Positions 36,721-45,563 of a stretch of DNA of 64,000 nt are shown one piece after another. The stretch lies in contig NKJG01000003.1 in assembly GCA_002256395.1 (NCBI GenBank), positions 372,001 through 436,000 of the forward strand, in the 5' to 3' direction. A program made the translations under genes and the position numbers. Numbering within the stretch: position 1 is the stretch's first letter; each line of letters begins with the position of its first letter. The notes under the pieces were generated by a model. That model was given only the letters and a program-made list of their open reading frames with translations, was not told where the DNA came from and did not search any database. The DNA comes from Bacteroidetes bacterium B1(2017) (GTDB lineage Bacteria > Bacteroidota > Bacteroidia > UKL13-3).

Positions 36721-37833
36721 ATGAAACTAAAATTTACTGCATCAAAACTCAAAAAAGTTATTGTAATGGCGCTTTTGGTGGGTGTTACAGAAAGTGTTAT
36801 TTCTTATTCTTCTGGTCCGCCTTCTGGTCTGTCAAATGCTCCTGGAGATGGTAATTGTACCAATTGCCATTCTGGTTCGCCAATTACCAGTGGTTCAACC
36901 TGGAGTGGAATAACCTTAACTAGAGCTGGCGGATTATCTAATGTAGCTCCCAATTCGTCAAACGCCATGACGCTTACCTTTAGTTCTGCTATTAGTACTC
37001 GCTTCGGTTTTGAGTTATTAGTATTGCCATCTTCGGCAAGTTCAAGTAGTGCATCTGTAGGTACGTTTACTGTTGGTTCTTCTAGTGATGTGCAAACAGT
37101 TTCGGCAACTTCTCCTACTCGTGTGTATTTAGAGCACACCTATGCGGGTAGTTCTGCAAGTTCAGGTACAAAATCGTGGACCTTTAATTGGCAAACTCCT
37201 GTTGGGTTTACAGGTGGGGCTACTTTTTATGTAGCCGTTAATGAAGCCGATGATGATAATTCTAGTGCAGGCGATAATATTTATGTAAAAACATTTTCTA
37301 CAACTGTATTGCCTGTTCGTTGGTTAGATTTTACTGCCAATGAAAATGCAGGTAGCGTAAGGTTAAATTGGAGTACTGCTCAAGAAATTAATAATAATTT
37401 ATTTGAAGTAGAGCGCAGCGAGGATGGTAAAACCTTTGAAAAAATTGGTGAGGTAAAAGGTAAAGGAACTACAGAAGCAAAATCGTATTATGGTTTTGAA
37501 GACAATGCCCCTTTACATACAAAAGCATTGTATAGAATTAAACAATTGGATATGGATGGAAAAGAAGATTACTCAAAGGTAATTTCATATGATCCAGCCA
37601 AAAATTCTGAGCCACAAATTGTTGTTAATTCAACTACACAAACAATTTGGTTCAGCAATACCGATGTTATTAAGCAAGTAAAAGTTTGGGGTTTAAATGG
37701 GGAGGTTTTGCAAACATATTCTCAACTAAATGGGGCTAACTTACAATTAAACAATCTGCAAAATGGGATGTATTTAATTGAGGTAACTGGCACTCAAGGT
37801 TCGCAATGGATGAAGAAAATGCTTATTCAGTAA
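36721..37833 (+). CDS. Choice-of-anchor V-like protein with one CXXCH motif and a T9SS sorting domain
   Basis: 370 residues. The N-terminal membrane-targeting segment is longer than usual (basic, then VIVMALLVGVTESVISY). The mature N-terminus NAPGDGNCTNCHSGSPI holds a CXXCH that could carry a c-type heme. A beta-sandwich domain (about residues 60-195) resembles the choice-of-anchor V group. Then comes a segment typical of T9SS proteins (LPVRWLDFTANENAGSVRLNWSTAQEINN) and a C-terminal sorting domain. Covalent heme on a T9SS cargo would be unusual; the two Cys could instead form a disulfide. Confidence 0.7.
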   Translation: MKLKFTASKLKKVIVMALLVGVTESVISYSSGPPSGLSNAPGDGNCTNCHSGSPITSGSTWSGITLTRAGGLSNVAPNSSNAMTLTFSSAISTRFGFELLVLPSSASSSSASVGTFTVGSSSDVQTVSATSPTRVYLEHTYAGSSASSGTKSWTFNWQTPVGFTGGATFYVAVNEADDDNSSAGDNIYVKTFSTTVLPVRWLDFTANENAGSVRLNWSTAQEINNNLFEVERSEDGKTFEKIGEVKGKGTTEAKSYYGFEDNAPLHTKALYRIKQLDMDGKEDYSKVISYDPAKNSEPQIVVNSTTQTIWFSNTDVIKQVKVWGLNGEVLQTYSQLNGANLQLNNLQNGMYLIEVTGTQGSQWMKKMLIQ

Positions 37834-37862
37834 GCTTGATTTTTTATGGGTTAATGATGAAA

Positions 37863-37892
37863 CAAAAAAACCAGCCTAGGCTGGTTTTTTTG
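37863..37892. terminator. Bidirectional terminator between the choice-of-anchor gene and pdhB
   Basis: CCAGCC-TA-GGCTGG stem flanked by A-run and T-run on both sides, so it can stop transcription from either strand. It lies between two convergent genes. Confidence 0.9.
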
Positions 37893-37911
37893 TTTTAAGA
37901 ATCTTCTGTTT

Positions 37912-38892
37912 CTATTTTCTATATAAAACTTCTTTTACTGCTTTTGTAGTGCGTTCTACATTTGGCAAGAACTCTTGTACAAAAGTAGGAGCGTAGCCCA
38001 ATGGAGTATCTTGAGTACATATTCTTACAATAGGTGCATCTAAATAATCGAAGGCTTTCTTCTGAACCATATAAGTAATTTCGGTTGAGATTGATGCCAA
38101 TGGCCAAGCTTCTTCAACTATTACCAGACGGTTTGTTTTCTTTACACTTTCAATTACCGTATCGTAATCAATTGGGCGCACCGTGCGTAAATCTATCACC
38201 TCTACACTAATGCCTTCTTTTGCCAATTCTTCGGCAGTTGCCAAAGCCACTTTCATAATCTTACCAAACGAAACAATTGTTACATCGGTTCCTTCTCTTT
38301 TAATATCGGCTTTACCAATTGGAATTAAATATTCTTCTTCTGGAACTTCTCCTTTTTCGCCATACATCTGCTCGCTTTCCATAAAAATAACTGGGTCGTT
38401 ATCGCGGATAGCCGTTTTTAATAATCCTTTTGCATCATATGGGTTCGATGGAACCACAACTTTTAAGCCTGGGCAATTGGCAAACCAGTTTTCAAAGGCT
38501 TGGCTATGTTGCGCTCCTAATTGTCCGGCACTACCAGTTGGGCCTCTAAATACCATAGGTATATTAAATTGCCCGCCACTCATTTGATACATTTTAGCAG
38601 CAGCATTTATCACTTGGTCAATAGCTACCAACGAAAAGTTAAAGGTCATAAACTCAATTACGGGTCTTAAACCATTCATGGCTGCACCAACGCCAATACC
38701 TGCAAAACCAAGTTCGGCAATAGGAGTATCAATTACTCTCTTTGCTCCAAACTCTTCTAGCATGCCTTGGCTTACTTTATAGGCACCATTATATTCTGCT
38801 ACTTCTTCTCCCATTAAAAAAACATTTGGGTCAAGGCGCATCTCCTCGTTCATAGCTTCTCTAAGTGCTTCTCTAAATTGTATTACTCTCAT
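37912..38892 (-). CDS. pdhB: Pyruvate dehydrogenase E1 component, beta subunit
   Basis: 326 residues of the transketolase-like pyrimidine and C-terminal domains. Family blocks are IQFREALREAMNEEM, VFLMGEEVAEYNGAYKVS, IDTPIAELGFAGIGVGAA, the potassium/TPP region FRGPTGSAGQLGAQHS, and DLRTVRPID, ending with a typical GYAPTFVQEFLPN. It pairs with an E1 alpha subunit that is not in this window; a 2-oxoacid (branched-chain type) identity cannot be excluded but the sequence pattern fits pyruvate. A TATTTTTG promoter element lies 20 bp upstream. Confidence 0.93.
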   Translation of the reverse strand: MRVIQFREALREAMNEEMRLDPNVFLMGEEVAEYNGAYKVSQGMLEEFGAKRVIDTPIAELGFAGIGVGAAMNGLRPVIEFMTFNFSLVAIDQVINAAAKMYQMSGGQFNIPMVFRGPTGSAGQLGAQHSQAFENWFANCPGLKVVVPSNPYDAKGLLKTAIRDNDPVIFMESEQMYGEKGEVPEEEYLIPIGKADIKREGTDVTIVSFGKIMKVALATAEELAKEGISVEVIDLRTVRPIDYDTVIESVKKTNRLVIVEEAWPLASISTEITYMVQKKAFDYLDAPIVRICTQDTPLGYAPTFVQEFLPNVERTTKAVKEVLYRK

Positions 38893-38912
38893 GGGTCAAT
38901 TTTACTGAACCG

Positions 38913-38920
38913 CAAAAATA
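38913..38920 (-). promoter_or_regulatory. Putative -7 promoter element (TATTTTTG) of pdhB
   Basis: An exact TAnnTTTG match on the minus strand, 20 bp before the start codon. Confidence 0.45.
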
Positions 38921-39010
38921 ACACCCTAAGTGGGATATCAAAGTATCTGAGTAAAATTGATGAAATTTGACTCTTTTGCTCCTAAGCTTTGATAGCCAGC
39001 TTTTAAGGGC

Positions 39011-39712
39011 TTATTTCTTCGGTCCTCTTGCTTGTAAAGGGCGTATTTCTAAGTTAACACTGTGGAAATTGGCGGGCATTTCTAAGGCCTGAACCATTAA
39101 TAGGGCCACATCTTCGGGCATGAGCATATACTCATGGGGTTGGATGCCCGGACTATTTCTAAAGAAATCTGTTTTGGTTGAACCTGGGTATACGCAAGTA
39201 ACTTTCACTTTATAATCTCTAACCTCTTTAAATAACGATTCGCTCAAACCTTTTACGGCCCATTTGGTAGCGCAATAGCCGCTTACCTGCGCCATACCTT
39301 CTAAGGCGGCAGTAGAGGCAATGTTTATAATATGGCCTTCTTCCTTGGTTTTCATTTGAGCCAATACCTGTTTGCAGCAATAAAACATGCCATGTATATT
39401 GGTATCAAACATCTCGTGCCAATGCTCTGCAGGCAGGTCTTCTAAGTTTCCAAAATAACCTAAGCCCGCATTGTTAACTAAAATTTGTATGCTTTCGGCA
39501 TGGTTATAAACTTGTTTAAAAGCAGCTTCTACAGAAGCTAAGCTTTGCACATCGCATTCTATAAAATGAAACAATTCGCTTTCTAAATCTGCTGGGGCAT
39601 TTCTTCCCAAACCAAAAACAGTTGCTCCTTTAGCAACTAATTGTTTGCATAATGCCAAGCCAATTCCCTTGCTCACTCCCGTAACAACGGCATTCTTATT
39701 TTTTAATTCCAT
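39011..39712 (-). CDS. SDR-family oxidoreductase
   Basis: A 233-residue classical short-chain dehydrogenase. The nucleotide-binding loop TGVSKGIGLA is at about residues 11-20, NNAG is in ILVNNAGLGYFG, the catalytic Ser is in NIASTAAL, and the catalytic Tyr-Lys pair is in YCATKWAVKG. The C-terminus VNLEIRPLQARGPKK resembles short-chain reductases acting on 3-oxo acids or sugars, but the substrate is not predictable. It is 6 bp downstream of the small lipoprotein gene on the same strand, so the two may be co-transcribed. Confidence 0.9.
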   Translation of the reverse strand: MELKNKNAVVTGVSKGIGLALCKQLVAKGATVFGLGRNAPADLESELFHFIECDVQSLASVEAAFKQVYNHAESIQILVNNAGLGYFGNLEDLPAEHWHEMFDTNIHGMFYCCKQVLAQMKTKEEGHIINIASTAALEGMAQVSGYCATKWAVKGLSESLFKEVRDYKVKVTCVYPGSTKTDFFRNSPGIQPHEYMLMPEDVALLMVQALEMPANFHSVNLEIRPLQARGPKK

Positions 39713-39718
39713 TTTGTT

Positions 39719-40321
39719 TTAGTGTGTAATTTGTTTTATCCATGTTTTGCCACCATTAATATCAATTTTAAGAAAACCATAATTGTAGTTATATAATAAA
39801 TAAATTACATCCTTTTCAATTACTGGTACGCCAAAATATGCAATTCCATTTATCAATACAGAATCAGTATAATTATTCATATTTAGTAATGGTTCAGGAA
39901 AACAATTTCTGTTTATTTTTTCATTTATTTGACATTCAATAACCGATCTAGAACCCCAATTCCAATTTGCGTTCAGGTCAAATTTAATTGAAAATAATTC
40001 TGGGTTAAACCCATTTGCAAGATAAGTTAGTCGTTCAGATTTCTGGGTAATTGACTTGGTACATTCCTCATGATTGGTCGAAACATTTTCTACAAAGCTA
40101 GAATCCAAATTTCCAAAAAGGATTGCCGTATCACCCAAATTGCTTATATAAATTTGCGTATCCTTGTCCTTAAAAGGAAATTTAACCTTATAATCTTCTT
40201 CAATTAAATAGGTCTTAATTTCTGGACTAATGTCTTTATCACGGCATCGGTCCTTACATGAAAAAATACAAAATGTAATAGGTAATAAAATTGAAATTAG
40301 TTTATTTAGGTTGATTTTCAT
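39719..40321 (-). CDS. Orphan lipoprotein, remote homologue of the one near folB
   Basis: 200 residues from the ATG (a longer in-frame start would overlap the upstream gene). It has a lipoprotein signal peptide with Cys in CIFSCKDRC. Features are an early cluster of charged residues, IYISNLGDTAILFGN, DSVLINGIAYFGV and the closing GFLKIDINGGKTWIKQ. These three blocks resemble parts of the protein encoded at 57204-57848 (SDAGDTAYMYCNW, DSVLLMNGLIEKGW, GILKLNIKRGKKWT). I do not recognise a known domain. It lies between a T9SS propeller-like gene and the SDR gene, and its function is unknown. Confidence 0.7.
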   Translation of the reverse strand: MKINLNKLISILLPITFCIFSCKDRCRDKDISPEIKTYLIEEDYKVKFPFKDKDTQIYISNLGDTAILFGNLDSSFVENVSTNHEECTKSITQKSERLTYLANGFNPELFSIKFDLNANWNWGSRSVIECQINEKINRNCFPEPLLNMNNYTDSVLINGIAYFGVPVIEKDVIYLLYNYNYGFLKIDINGGKTWIKQITH

Positions 40322-40334
40322 ACCAATATAAATC

Positions 40335-41462
40335 CTATTGCTTAATAAACTCCCCAGCATTTAAGCCATTAATACGCATAAAGTAGGTGCCGTTTTTTAG
40401 GTTTTTTATAGAAACTTCATTTACGCCAAATGCATTTAGCTCGCTTTTAAGAACCAATTTTCCTTCCATATTTAGTACTTCCAATAACATCTCCGATTCG
40501 GCAATTTCTTCTGCGAGTTCTATGTTTAATATTTCATTGGCTGGGTTGGGATATACTTTATACAAGCGTTTGTATAATTTGTTTGTAGCACTGGCTGTTA
40601 AATTGGGTAACTCAAAGCGGTAAAGGCCCGCTGTTCCTAACGGACTTGTTTCTTGGGTATACCAAAGTTTATTGGCGCTTTCAAAAAAGATGGCTTCTTT
40701 TTGGCTCAAACCGCTAAAGGCCAAAGTATGGCTGGTGCCTTTTAAAAATTTAGTGCCCGAAAAGGGTGTAAATAACCAGCATTTATCGTAACCCAACAAG
40801 ATCATTTTATTGCCATTTGGATATACTGCCGCCGAGGTAATAGAGTAATTTAAATAGCCTCCACTGCCGGTATAAAAACTGTCAATAAGCTTGGCAGTAA
40901 AGGTTCCTAGCTTGGCGGGTAATTGGTAACATTTTGTATAACCTGTATACGGGTTCGTTCTGTTTTTGCTAAATAAATACAATGAATCGTTGAACCAAAA
41001 GAAGGCTTCCATATCAAAGTTTTGAAGTCCTGCTGCGGGTGGAAATGCTTTTTGATCGGGGTAGGTAAAGTTTAATATGCCAGCCACCGTGCTGTCTTTG
41101 GTATAGGTGTTTGGACTAGCAACCATATATATTTTCAAATTGGTTCTATCATTGGCATTATTACCAAAATCACCTATCCAAATATTTCCTTTAGTATCTA
41201 GGGTAATATCTTCCCAATCTACATTGGTGGCATTGTTAACTTTTATTCTGCGTTGAATAGTTCCTAAACTATCAAACACAAATAATTTAGGTTCATTGCC
41301 ACTATCGGTATGGCTCACAAATTTATTGGGTCCAATCTTCACCAGTCCCGATGTTTCTGAGAGTTCGCTGGGTAAATCGCAAACCTTTACGGCACTTATG
41401 GTTTGAGCCTGGGTTTGGTTCAGCACAAGTATTGAAAAAAGAAATAGGAGTAGATTTTTCAT
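40335..41462 (-). CDS. Secreted beta-propeller-like protein with T9SS sorting domain
   Basis: 375 residues. A signal peptide (cut near TQAQ) is followed by propeller-like strands: LSETSGLVKIGPNKFVSHTD, VDWEDITLDTKGNIWIGDFG and LQNFDMEAFFWFNDSLYLFSKN. The pattern 'SGLV...D...WEDI' is typical of phytase/SdiA-regulated or esterase-like propeller proteins of Bacteroidota; the enzymatic activity is not clear. The C-terminus is a T9SS CTD (YKVYPNPANEILNIE through GTYFMRING) that ends early with GEFIKQ. The stop lies 13 bp before the lipoprotein gene's start. Confidence 0.78.
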   Translation of the reverse strand: MKNLLLFLFSILVLNQTQAQTISAVKVCDLPSELSETSGLVKIGPNKFVSHTDSGNEPKLFVFDSLGTIQRRIKVNNATNVDWEDITLDTKGNIWIGDFGNNANDRTNLKIYMVASPNTYTKDSTVAGILNFTYPDQKAFPPAAGLQNFDMEAFFWFNDSLYLFSKNRTNPYTGYTKCYQLPAKLGTFTAKLIDSFYTGSGGYLNYSITSAAVYPNGNKMILLGYDKCWLFTPFSGTKFLKGTSHTLAFSGLSQKEAIFFESANKLWYTQETSPLGTAGLYRFELPNLTASATNKLYKRLYKVYPNPANEILNIELAEEIAESEMLLEVLNMEGKLVLKSELNAFGVNEVSIKNLKNGTYFMRINGLNAGEFIKQ

Positions 41463-41492
41463 AAGGCTAAAGTAATACCCATTTTAGTAATA

Positions 41493-41549
41493 ACAAAAAA
41501 AGCGTGAGAAAGCTAAAGATCTCTCCTTAAACTTTACTCACGCTTTATA
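41493..41549 (-). terminator. Terminator of the M16 peptidase gene
   Basis: On the minus strand AAAGCGTGAG / CTCACGCTTT form a 10-bp stem with a long loop (about 28 nt), followed by a T run. It lies 24 bp after the M16 stop. Confidence 0.65.
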
Positions 41550-41572
41550 AAACTGCCTATGGGCAGCTTAGC

Positions 41573-44512
41573 TTAGTATCCAAATATTTCTTCTAATGTA
41601 AGCACTTGTACCTTACCCAATTTCTCCATATCGCTCATTTTTAAACGATCTTTCGAAGCCATAATACAATAGGTAAATGGTTTGTTGGTATACGTTGTTT
41701 CTTGAAATTTAGCAATATCCTCATAGCTTAGTTTAGGAACACTTGCGTAAATGTCTTGGTTCAAATCGTGGTCTATACCTAGCTTTTGAGCCGCTGCATA
41801 CGCAAAAATAATATTGGCATCGTTGGTTCTATCTGTTTCAATGCTATTTAAAATAGAAGCTTTTGCCGATTCAAATCCATTATCTGTCTTAGGCATTTTA
41901 GTTAATAACTCATTCATAGCTGGAATGGCATCATTAAACTTATCGGCTTGGGTACCAATGTATGCAATAATATAGTAAGGATCTTTTTGTTTGCTTGGTG
42001 TATTGTATCTAGAGTAAGTAGAATAAGCCAAAGCTTTTGATTCGCGAATAGTTTGGAAAACGATAGACGACATACCACCACCAAAATACTCGTTAAACAA
42101 GGTAACCACTGGAGTTTTGCTCGCATCAAATCCAACGCTTGAGCGGTTCATCCACATTACCTCAGCTTGTACCATATTGTAATCTACAAACAGAACTTTG
42201 TTTTCGTTGGTTTCGTTTCTGGTAAATTCAACGGCTGCAGGATAAGGAATGGCAGTTTTGTTTAACTTATGTTCTTTGTTTAAGATTTGAGTTAACTGCG
42301 CAATTGGCAATGGTCCAAAATACCAAATTTTGTGTTGGTACGATGTCAATTTCTTTAAGTACGAAGTTAATTCATCGGCTTTAAGCGCCTTTAATTGCTC
42401 GGCACTTAGCTCGTGCTTAAACGGATTTTTTGAACCATACATAGCATAGCTTTGTAAAGCCGCACGGAAAATTAATCCTTTGTTTTTCTTATTGTCTTCA
42501 CGTCCTTTTAAGGTGCGTTCAACCAAAGTATTTAAAGCTGTTTGATCTGGCTTCGCATTAGCTAATAAATGTTCAAATAATTTTACAGCTGGTACAAAGT
42601 TTTGGTTCAAACCGGTTAAGGAAACATAGATTTGATCATTGCTTACGTTTACGTTAAAATCACAAGCTAATTTAAAGAACTCCTGACTAATTTGATCGGC
42701 AGTGTATTTGTCGGTACCCAAGTATTGAAGCAAGTTTACAGCCATCGGGAATTTTAAATCGTTAAACTTACCCATGTCTAATACATAGTATAATTGAAAC
42801 AATTCGTTATCGGTATTCGCTACGTATTGAATAGGAGCGTAACCTGTTTTTCCAAAGGTAATGTCCTTTTTAAAATCAATAAACTTAGGTGCAATTTTAG
42901 GTGATGGAGTTTCAAGAATAGATTTTACAAATGGCGAAACATCATCGCGGTTAACATCAACTGGAGTAATTTCTGGTTTTTCTATTTTAGTAATGCTCTT
43001 GTCTTCGCCTACTTTTTTGTAAACAATCACGCAGTTATTTCCAAAGTATTGTTTTGCAAACGCAACTAATTCAGCTTTGGTAATTTTTTCCATTTCATCT
43101 AAATCAGAAACGGCATCTACCCAAGGTCTGTCGCTAGTAAAGGCATCTAACATAGCGCTTGCTCTACCATCATTGCTTTCTCTTTCTTTAATTTTGTAAA
43201 CTTTTAAGTTGGCAATAATTGCTTTCAAGGTATTCTCATCAAAATCACCCGCTTTTACTTTTTCTATTTGAGCCATTAAAAGGTCTTTTACTTGCTCCAA
43301 GGTTTGGTCTTTTTTAGGTTTACCAGTTAAGAATTCAATGCTATAATCTTTGTTGATCCAATTAGAAGAACCTGCACTTAATACAGCTTGTTTCTTCGTT
43401 AAGTTCAAGTCTATTAAACCTGCTTTTGCATTTGATAGAATCATATCTACAATTTGCATCATACGGCTTTCTTTGGTTCCAGCACCTGGCATGCGGTAGC
43501 CAATCATTAGGTTTTCGGCATCTGGTCCGTAAACGGTCACAACCTCTGGAGCGTTTTGCTCTATTTCTGGTTTAAAGCTAAAGCTAGGAACTGGCTTTGG
43601 CTGCATGTATGAGAAGTATTTGTCTATTAAAGCAATGGTAGCATCTGGATCAAAATCACCAGATAAAACAATAGCCATATTATTAGGTACATAATAGGTA
43701 TTGTAATAGTTTCTAATTTTAACCAAGCTAGGGTTTTTCAAATGCTCCACGGTTCCAATAGTAGTTTGTGTACCGTAAGTATGTTGCTTAAACAAAGAGG
43801 TCATCATCGATTCAAAAACTTTTCTTCCATCATTGTCTAATGAAATGTTTTTCTCTTCGTAAACCGCCTCTAACTCGGTATGGAACAAACGAAGAACGGG
43901 TTGTCTAAAACGCTCCGATTCTATTTGTATCCATTTTCCAATATTATTTTCTGGAATATCATTTACATAAACTGTTTGCTCTAATGATGTAAATGCATTG
44001 GTTCCTTGCGCACCTATTCCTTGCATTAATTTATCATACTCATTGGCAATGGCAAATTTACTAGCCACGCCACTCACCGAGTCAATTTGGTGGTAAATAG
44101 CTTTACGTTTTGCTTCATCGGTAGTTTTATTGTATTGCTCATAAAGGGCATCAATTTTATCTAATTGAACTTTTTCTTTTGCCCAATCTTTGGTTCCGTA
44201 TGTATCGGTACCTTTAAAAAGCATGTGTTCTAGGTAATGTGCCAAACCTGTGTTTTCGGCTGGATCGTTTTTGCTACCCGCTTTTGTAGCAATGTAGGTT
44301 TGAATACGAGGTTGTTTTTTATTAACAGCCATCATAACGGTTAATCCGTTTGGAAGCACATAGGTGCGCACTTTCATTGGATCATTGCTAACAACTGAAT
44401 AGCTGTATTTACCATCTGCCGATTTTTTTGTTTCGGTTTGGTAGGTTTTGGTTTGAGCAAAAACGCTCAGGCCCATGGAGCCTATTAAAAGCAGACTAAA
44501 AATCTTTTTCAT
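41573..44512 (-). CDS. Large M16 (insulinase-type) zinc metallopeptidase, duplicated architecture
   Basis: 979 residues with a signal peptide (about 1-20). The inverted zinc motif HXXEH is at H92-Y-L-E95-H96 (GLAHYLEHMLFKG), with the third Glu about 76 residues later in TELEAVYEEKN. The second half (from about residue 560) is a degenerate, non-catalytic M16 domain, giving the usual two-halved chain of the pitrilysin group. A periplasmic location is likely from the signal peptide. M16 members of this type clear small peptides. It is not next to a second M16 gene. Confidence 0.92.
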   Translation of the reverse strand: MKKIFSLLLIGSMGLSVFAQTKTYQTETKKSADGKYSYSVVSNDPMKVRTYVLPNGLTVMMAVNKKQPRIQTYIATKAGSKNDPAENTGLAHYLEHMLFKGTDTYGTKDWAKEKVQLDKIDALYEQYNKTTDEAKRKAIYHQIDSVSGVASKFAIANEYDKLMQGIGAQGTNAFTSLEQTVYVNDIPENNIGKWIQIESERFRQPVLRLFHTELEAVYEEKNISLDNDGRKVFESMMTSLFKQHTYGTQTTIGTVEHLKNPSLVKIRNYYNTYYVPNNMAIVLSGDFDPDATIALIDKYFSYMQPKPVPSFSFKPEIEQNAPEVVTVYGPDAENLMIGYRMPGAGTKESRMMQIVDMILSNAKAGLIDLNLTKKQAVLSAGSSNWINKDYSIEFLTGKPKKDQTLEQVKDLLMAQIEKVKAGDFDENTLKAIIANLKVYKIKERESNDGRASAMLDAFTSDRPWVDAVSDLDEMEKITKAELVAFAKQYFGNNCVIVYKKVGEDKSITKIEKPEITPVDVNRDDVSPFVKSILETPSPKIAPKFIDFKKDITFGKTGYAPIQYVANTDNELFQLYYVLDMGKFNDLKFPMAVNLLQYLGTDKYTADQISQEFFKLACDFNVNVSNDQIYVSLTGLNQNFVPAVKLFEHLLANAKPDQTALNTLVERTLKGREDNKKNKGLIFRAALQSYAMYGSKNPFKHELSAEQLKALKADELTSYLKKLTSYQHKIWYFGPLPIAQLTQILNKEHKLNKTAIPYPAAVEFTRNETNENKVLFVDYNMVQAEVMWMNRSSVGFDASKTPVVTLFNEYFGGGMSSIVFQTIRESKALAYSTYSRYNTPSKQKDPYYIIAYIGTQADKFNDAIPAMNELLTKMPKTDNGFESAKASILNSIETDRTNDANIIFAYAAAQKLGIDHDLNQDIYASVPKLSYEDIAKFQETTYTNKPFTYCIMASKDRLKMSDMEKLGKVQVLTLEEIFGY

Positions 44513-44562
44513 GTACTATTTTTAAAAGTAGCGCAATGTAAACATTCTCTTTAAAAAAAGTT

Positions 44563-44570
44563 TACCTTCG
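44563..44570 (+). promoter_or_regulatory. Putative -7 element (TACCTTCG) of the small zinc-finger ORF
   Basis: Matches TAnnTTTG with C at position 7 and ends 4 bp before the ATG of the 59-residue ORF. Confidence 0.35.
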
Positions 44571-44574
44571 TTAC

Positions 44575-44754
44575 ATGACGTGCGGATATGTATGCCCTGT
44601 ATGCGAGGGAAGTGGCTTTTTAGAAAACGGAAACCCTTGTGATTATTGCCAGAAACCCAAAAATGGGAAGCAGCACCTTGTGGCCGCTTATTTACTTAAG
44701 CGGAGCATGCGGTCTTTTCCTTGCAGGTCTTTTTTAAACTCAAAGTCTAGTTGA
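44575..44754 (+). CDS. Small DnaJ-type zinc-finger protein (59 residues)
   Basis: A short reading frame in the divergent-looking gap before prmC, overlapping its 3' end by 67 bp on the opposite strand. Residues 3-25 contain CPVCEGSGF and CDYC, i.e. CxxCxGxG plus CxxC, the zinc-binding pattern of the DnaJ central domain. The second half overlaps prmC and is Ser/Lys/Arg-rich, so its C-terminus may be constrained by prmC. Such stand-alone CxxCxGxG proteins are known in Bacteroidota. A promoter-like motif just upstream supports it, but expression is unproven. Confidence 0.6.
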   Translation: MTCGYVCPVCEGSGFLENGNPCDYCQKPKNGKQHLVAAYLLKRSMRSFPCRSFLNSKSS

Positions 44755-45542
44755 GCTCCCTTGCAAAGGTCTTCTAAAGAGAGTTTTTGATACTCGCTAA
44801 TTTCAAAAAATAAGTGCCGGGCTTTAGCCGAACCTAAAAAGCAAGTTAGTACCTTCCTATAAAATAGGAGTGGATCGGTATTGGGTACAAAAAGCGCCAA
44901 ATGCGGCTCATGGGCCAATACATTTTCGTGCATAGCTTCTTTTTCTTGCTCTGTTATATAAGGTGGGTTGCAAATCCAAATAGAGGAGGGGTGGTTTTTT
45001 AAAAGGTTTTCTCCTTCTAGGCTCAATACAGAGCTGTTAATGGTCTGAACCAAAAGCTGTAAGTTTTTGGAGTTTTTTTGAACCACTGCTAAGGCTTCTT
45101 CCGAAACATCCAGCGCGCTTATCACCGCCTTCTTATGTTTCTTTTTTAGTGCCAAAGCAATACACCCGCTTCCGGTACAAATATCTAGGTAATTAGCCTC
45201 TAGGTTGGGGGTTTCTTCAATAATAGTATTCACCCAATTCACCAATTCCTCGGTTTCGGGCCTAGGTATGAGCACCGATGAATTTACGGATAGAATTAAG
45301 TCTAAGAAATACGCATAGCCTAAAATATACTGTATGGGTTCGCCATTTTTAAGTCTACTAACAATATCGTTTAAGGTTATTTCTTCCACTAGGCTCAGCT
45401 CTTTTACAAAAAGTTTTAAGTGTGCTTTTTTTATGAGTAGCTTGTCTTCAATAGCCCAATATAGTAGCTCTTCGGCTTCGGTTTTTGAGTATAAGCTTTC
45501 TAAACTTTTTACTGCTTCAATAAAATACGCTTCTACTTCCAT
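44688..45542 (-). CDS. prmC: Peptide chain release factor N5-glutamine methyltransferase
   Basis: 284 residues. The N-terminal helical domain is followed by the substrate signature PIQYILGYAYFLDL and LIPRPETEELV, the SAM-binding loop YLDICTGSGCIALALKK, and the catalytic NPPY in WICNPPYITEQE. PrmC methylates the Gln of the GGQ motif of RF1 and RF2. The gene lies 21 bp downstream of a small secreted protein gene on the same strand. The extra sequence at its end overlaps the zinc-finger ORF on the other strand. Confidence 0.95.
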   Translation of the reverse strand: MEVEAYFIEAVKSLESLYSKTEAEELLYWAIEDKLLIKKAHLKLFVKELSLVEEITLNDIVSRLKNGEPIQYILGYAYFLDLILSVNSSVLIPRPETEELVNWVNTIIEETPNLEANYLDICTGSGCIALALKKKHKKAVISALDVSEEALAVVQKNSKNLQLLVQTINSSVLSLEGENLLKNHPSSIWICNPPYITEQEKEAMHENVLAHEPHLALFVPNTDPLLFYRKVLTCFLGSAKARHLFFEISEYQKLSLEDLCKGAQLDFEFKKDLQGKDRMLRLSK

Positions 45543-45563
45543 GGGTTTTGGTTCAGCAATAAC

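Noticed and set aside
38183..38587. 134-codon plus-strand frame inside pdhB
   Set aside because: It lies wholly opposite a conserved E1 beta coding region and has a low-complexity, Ser-rich translation.
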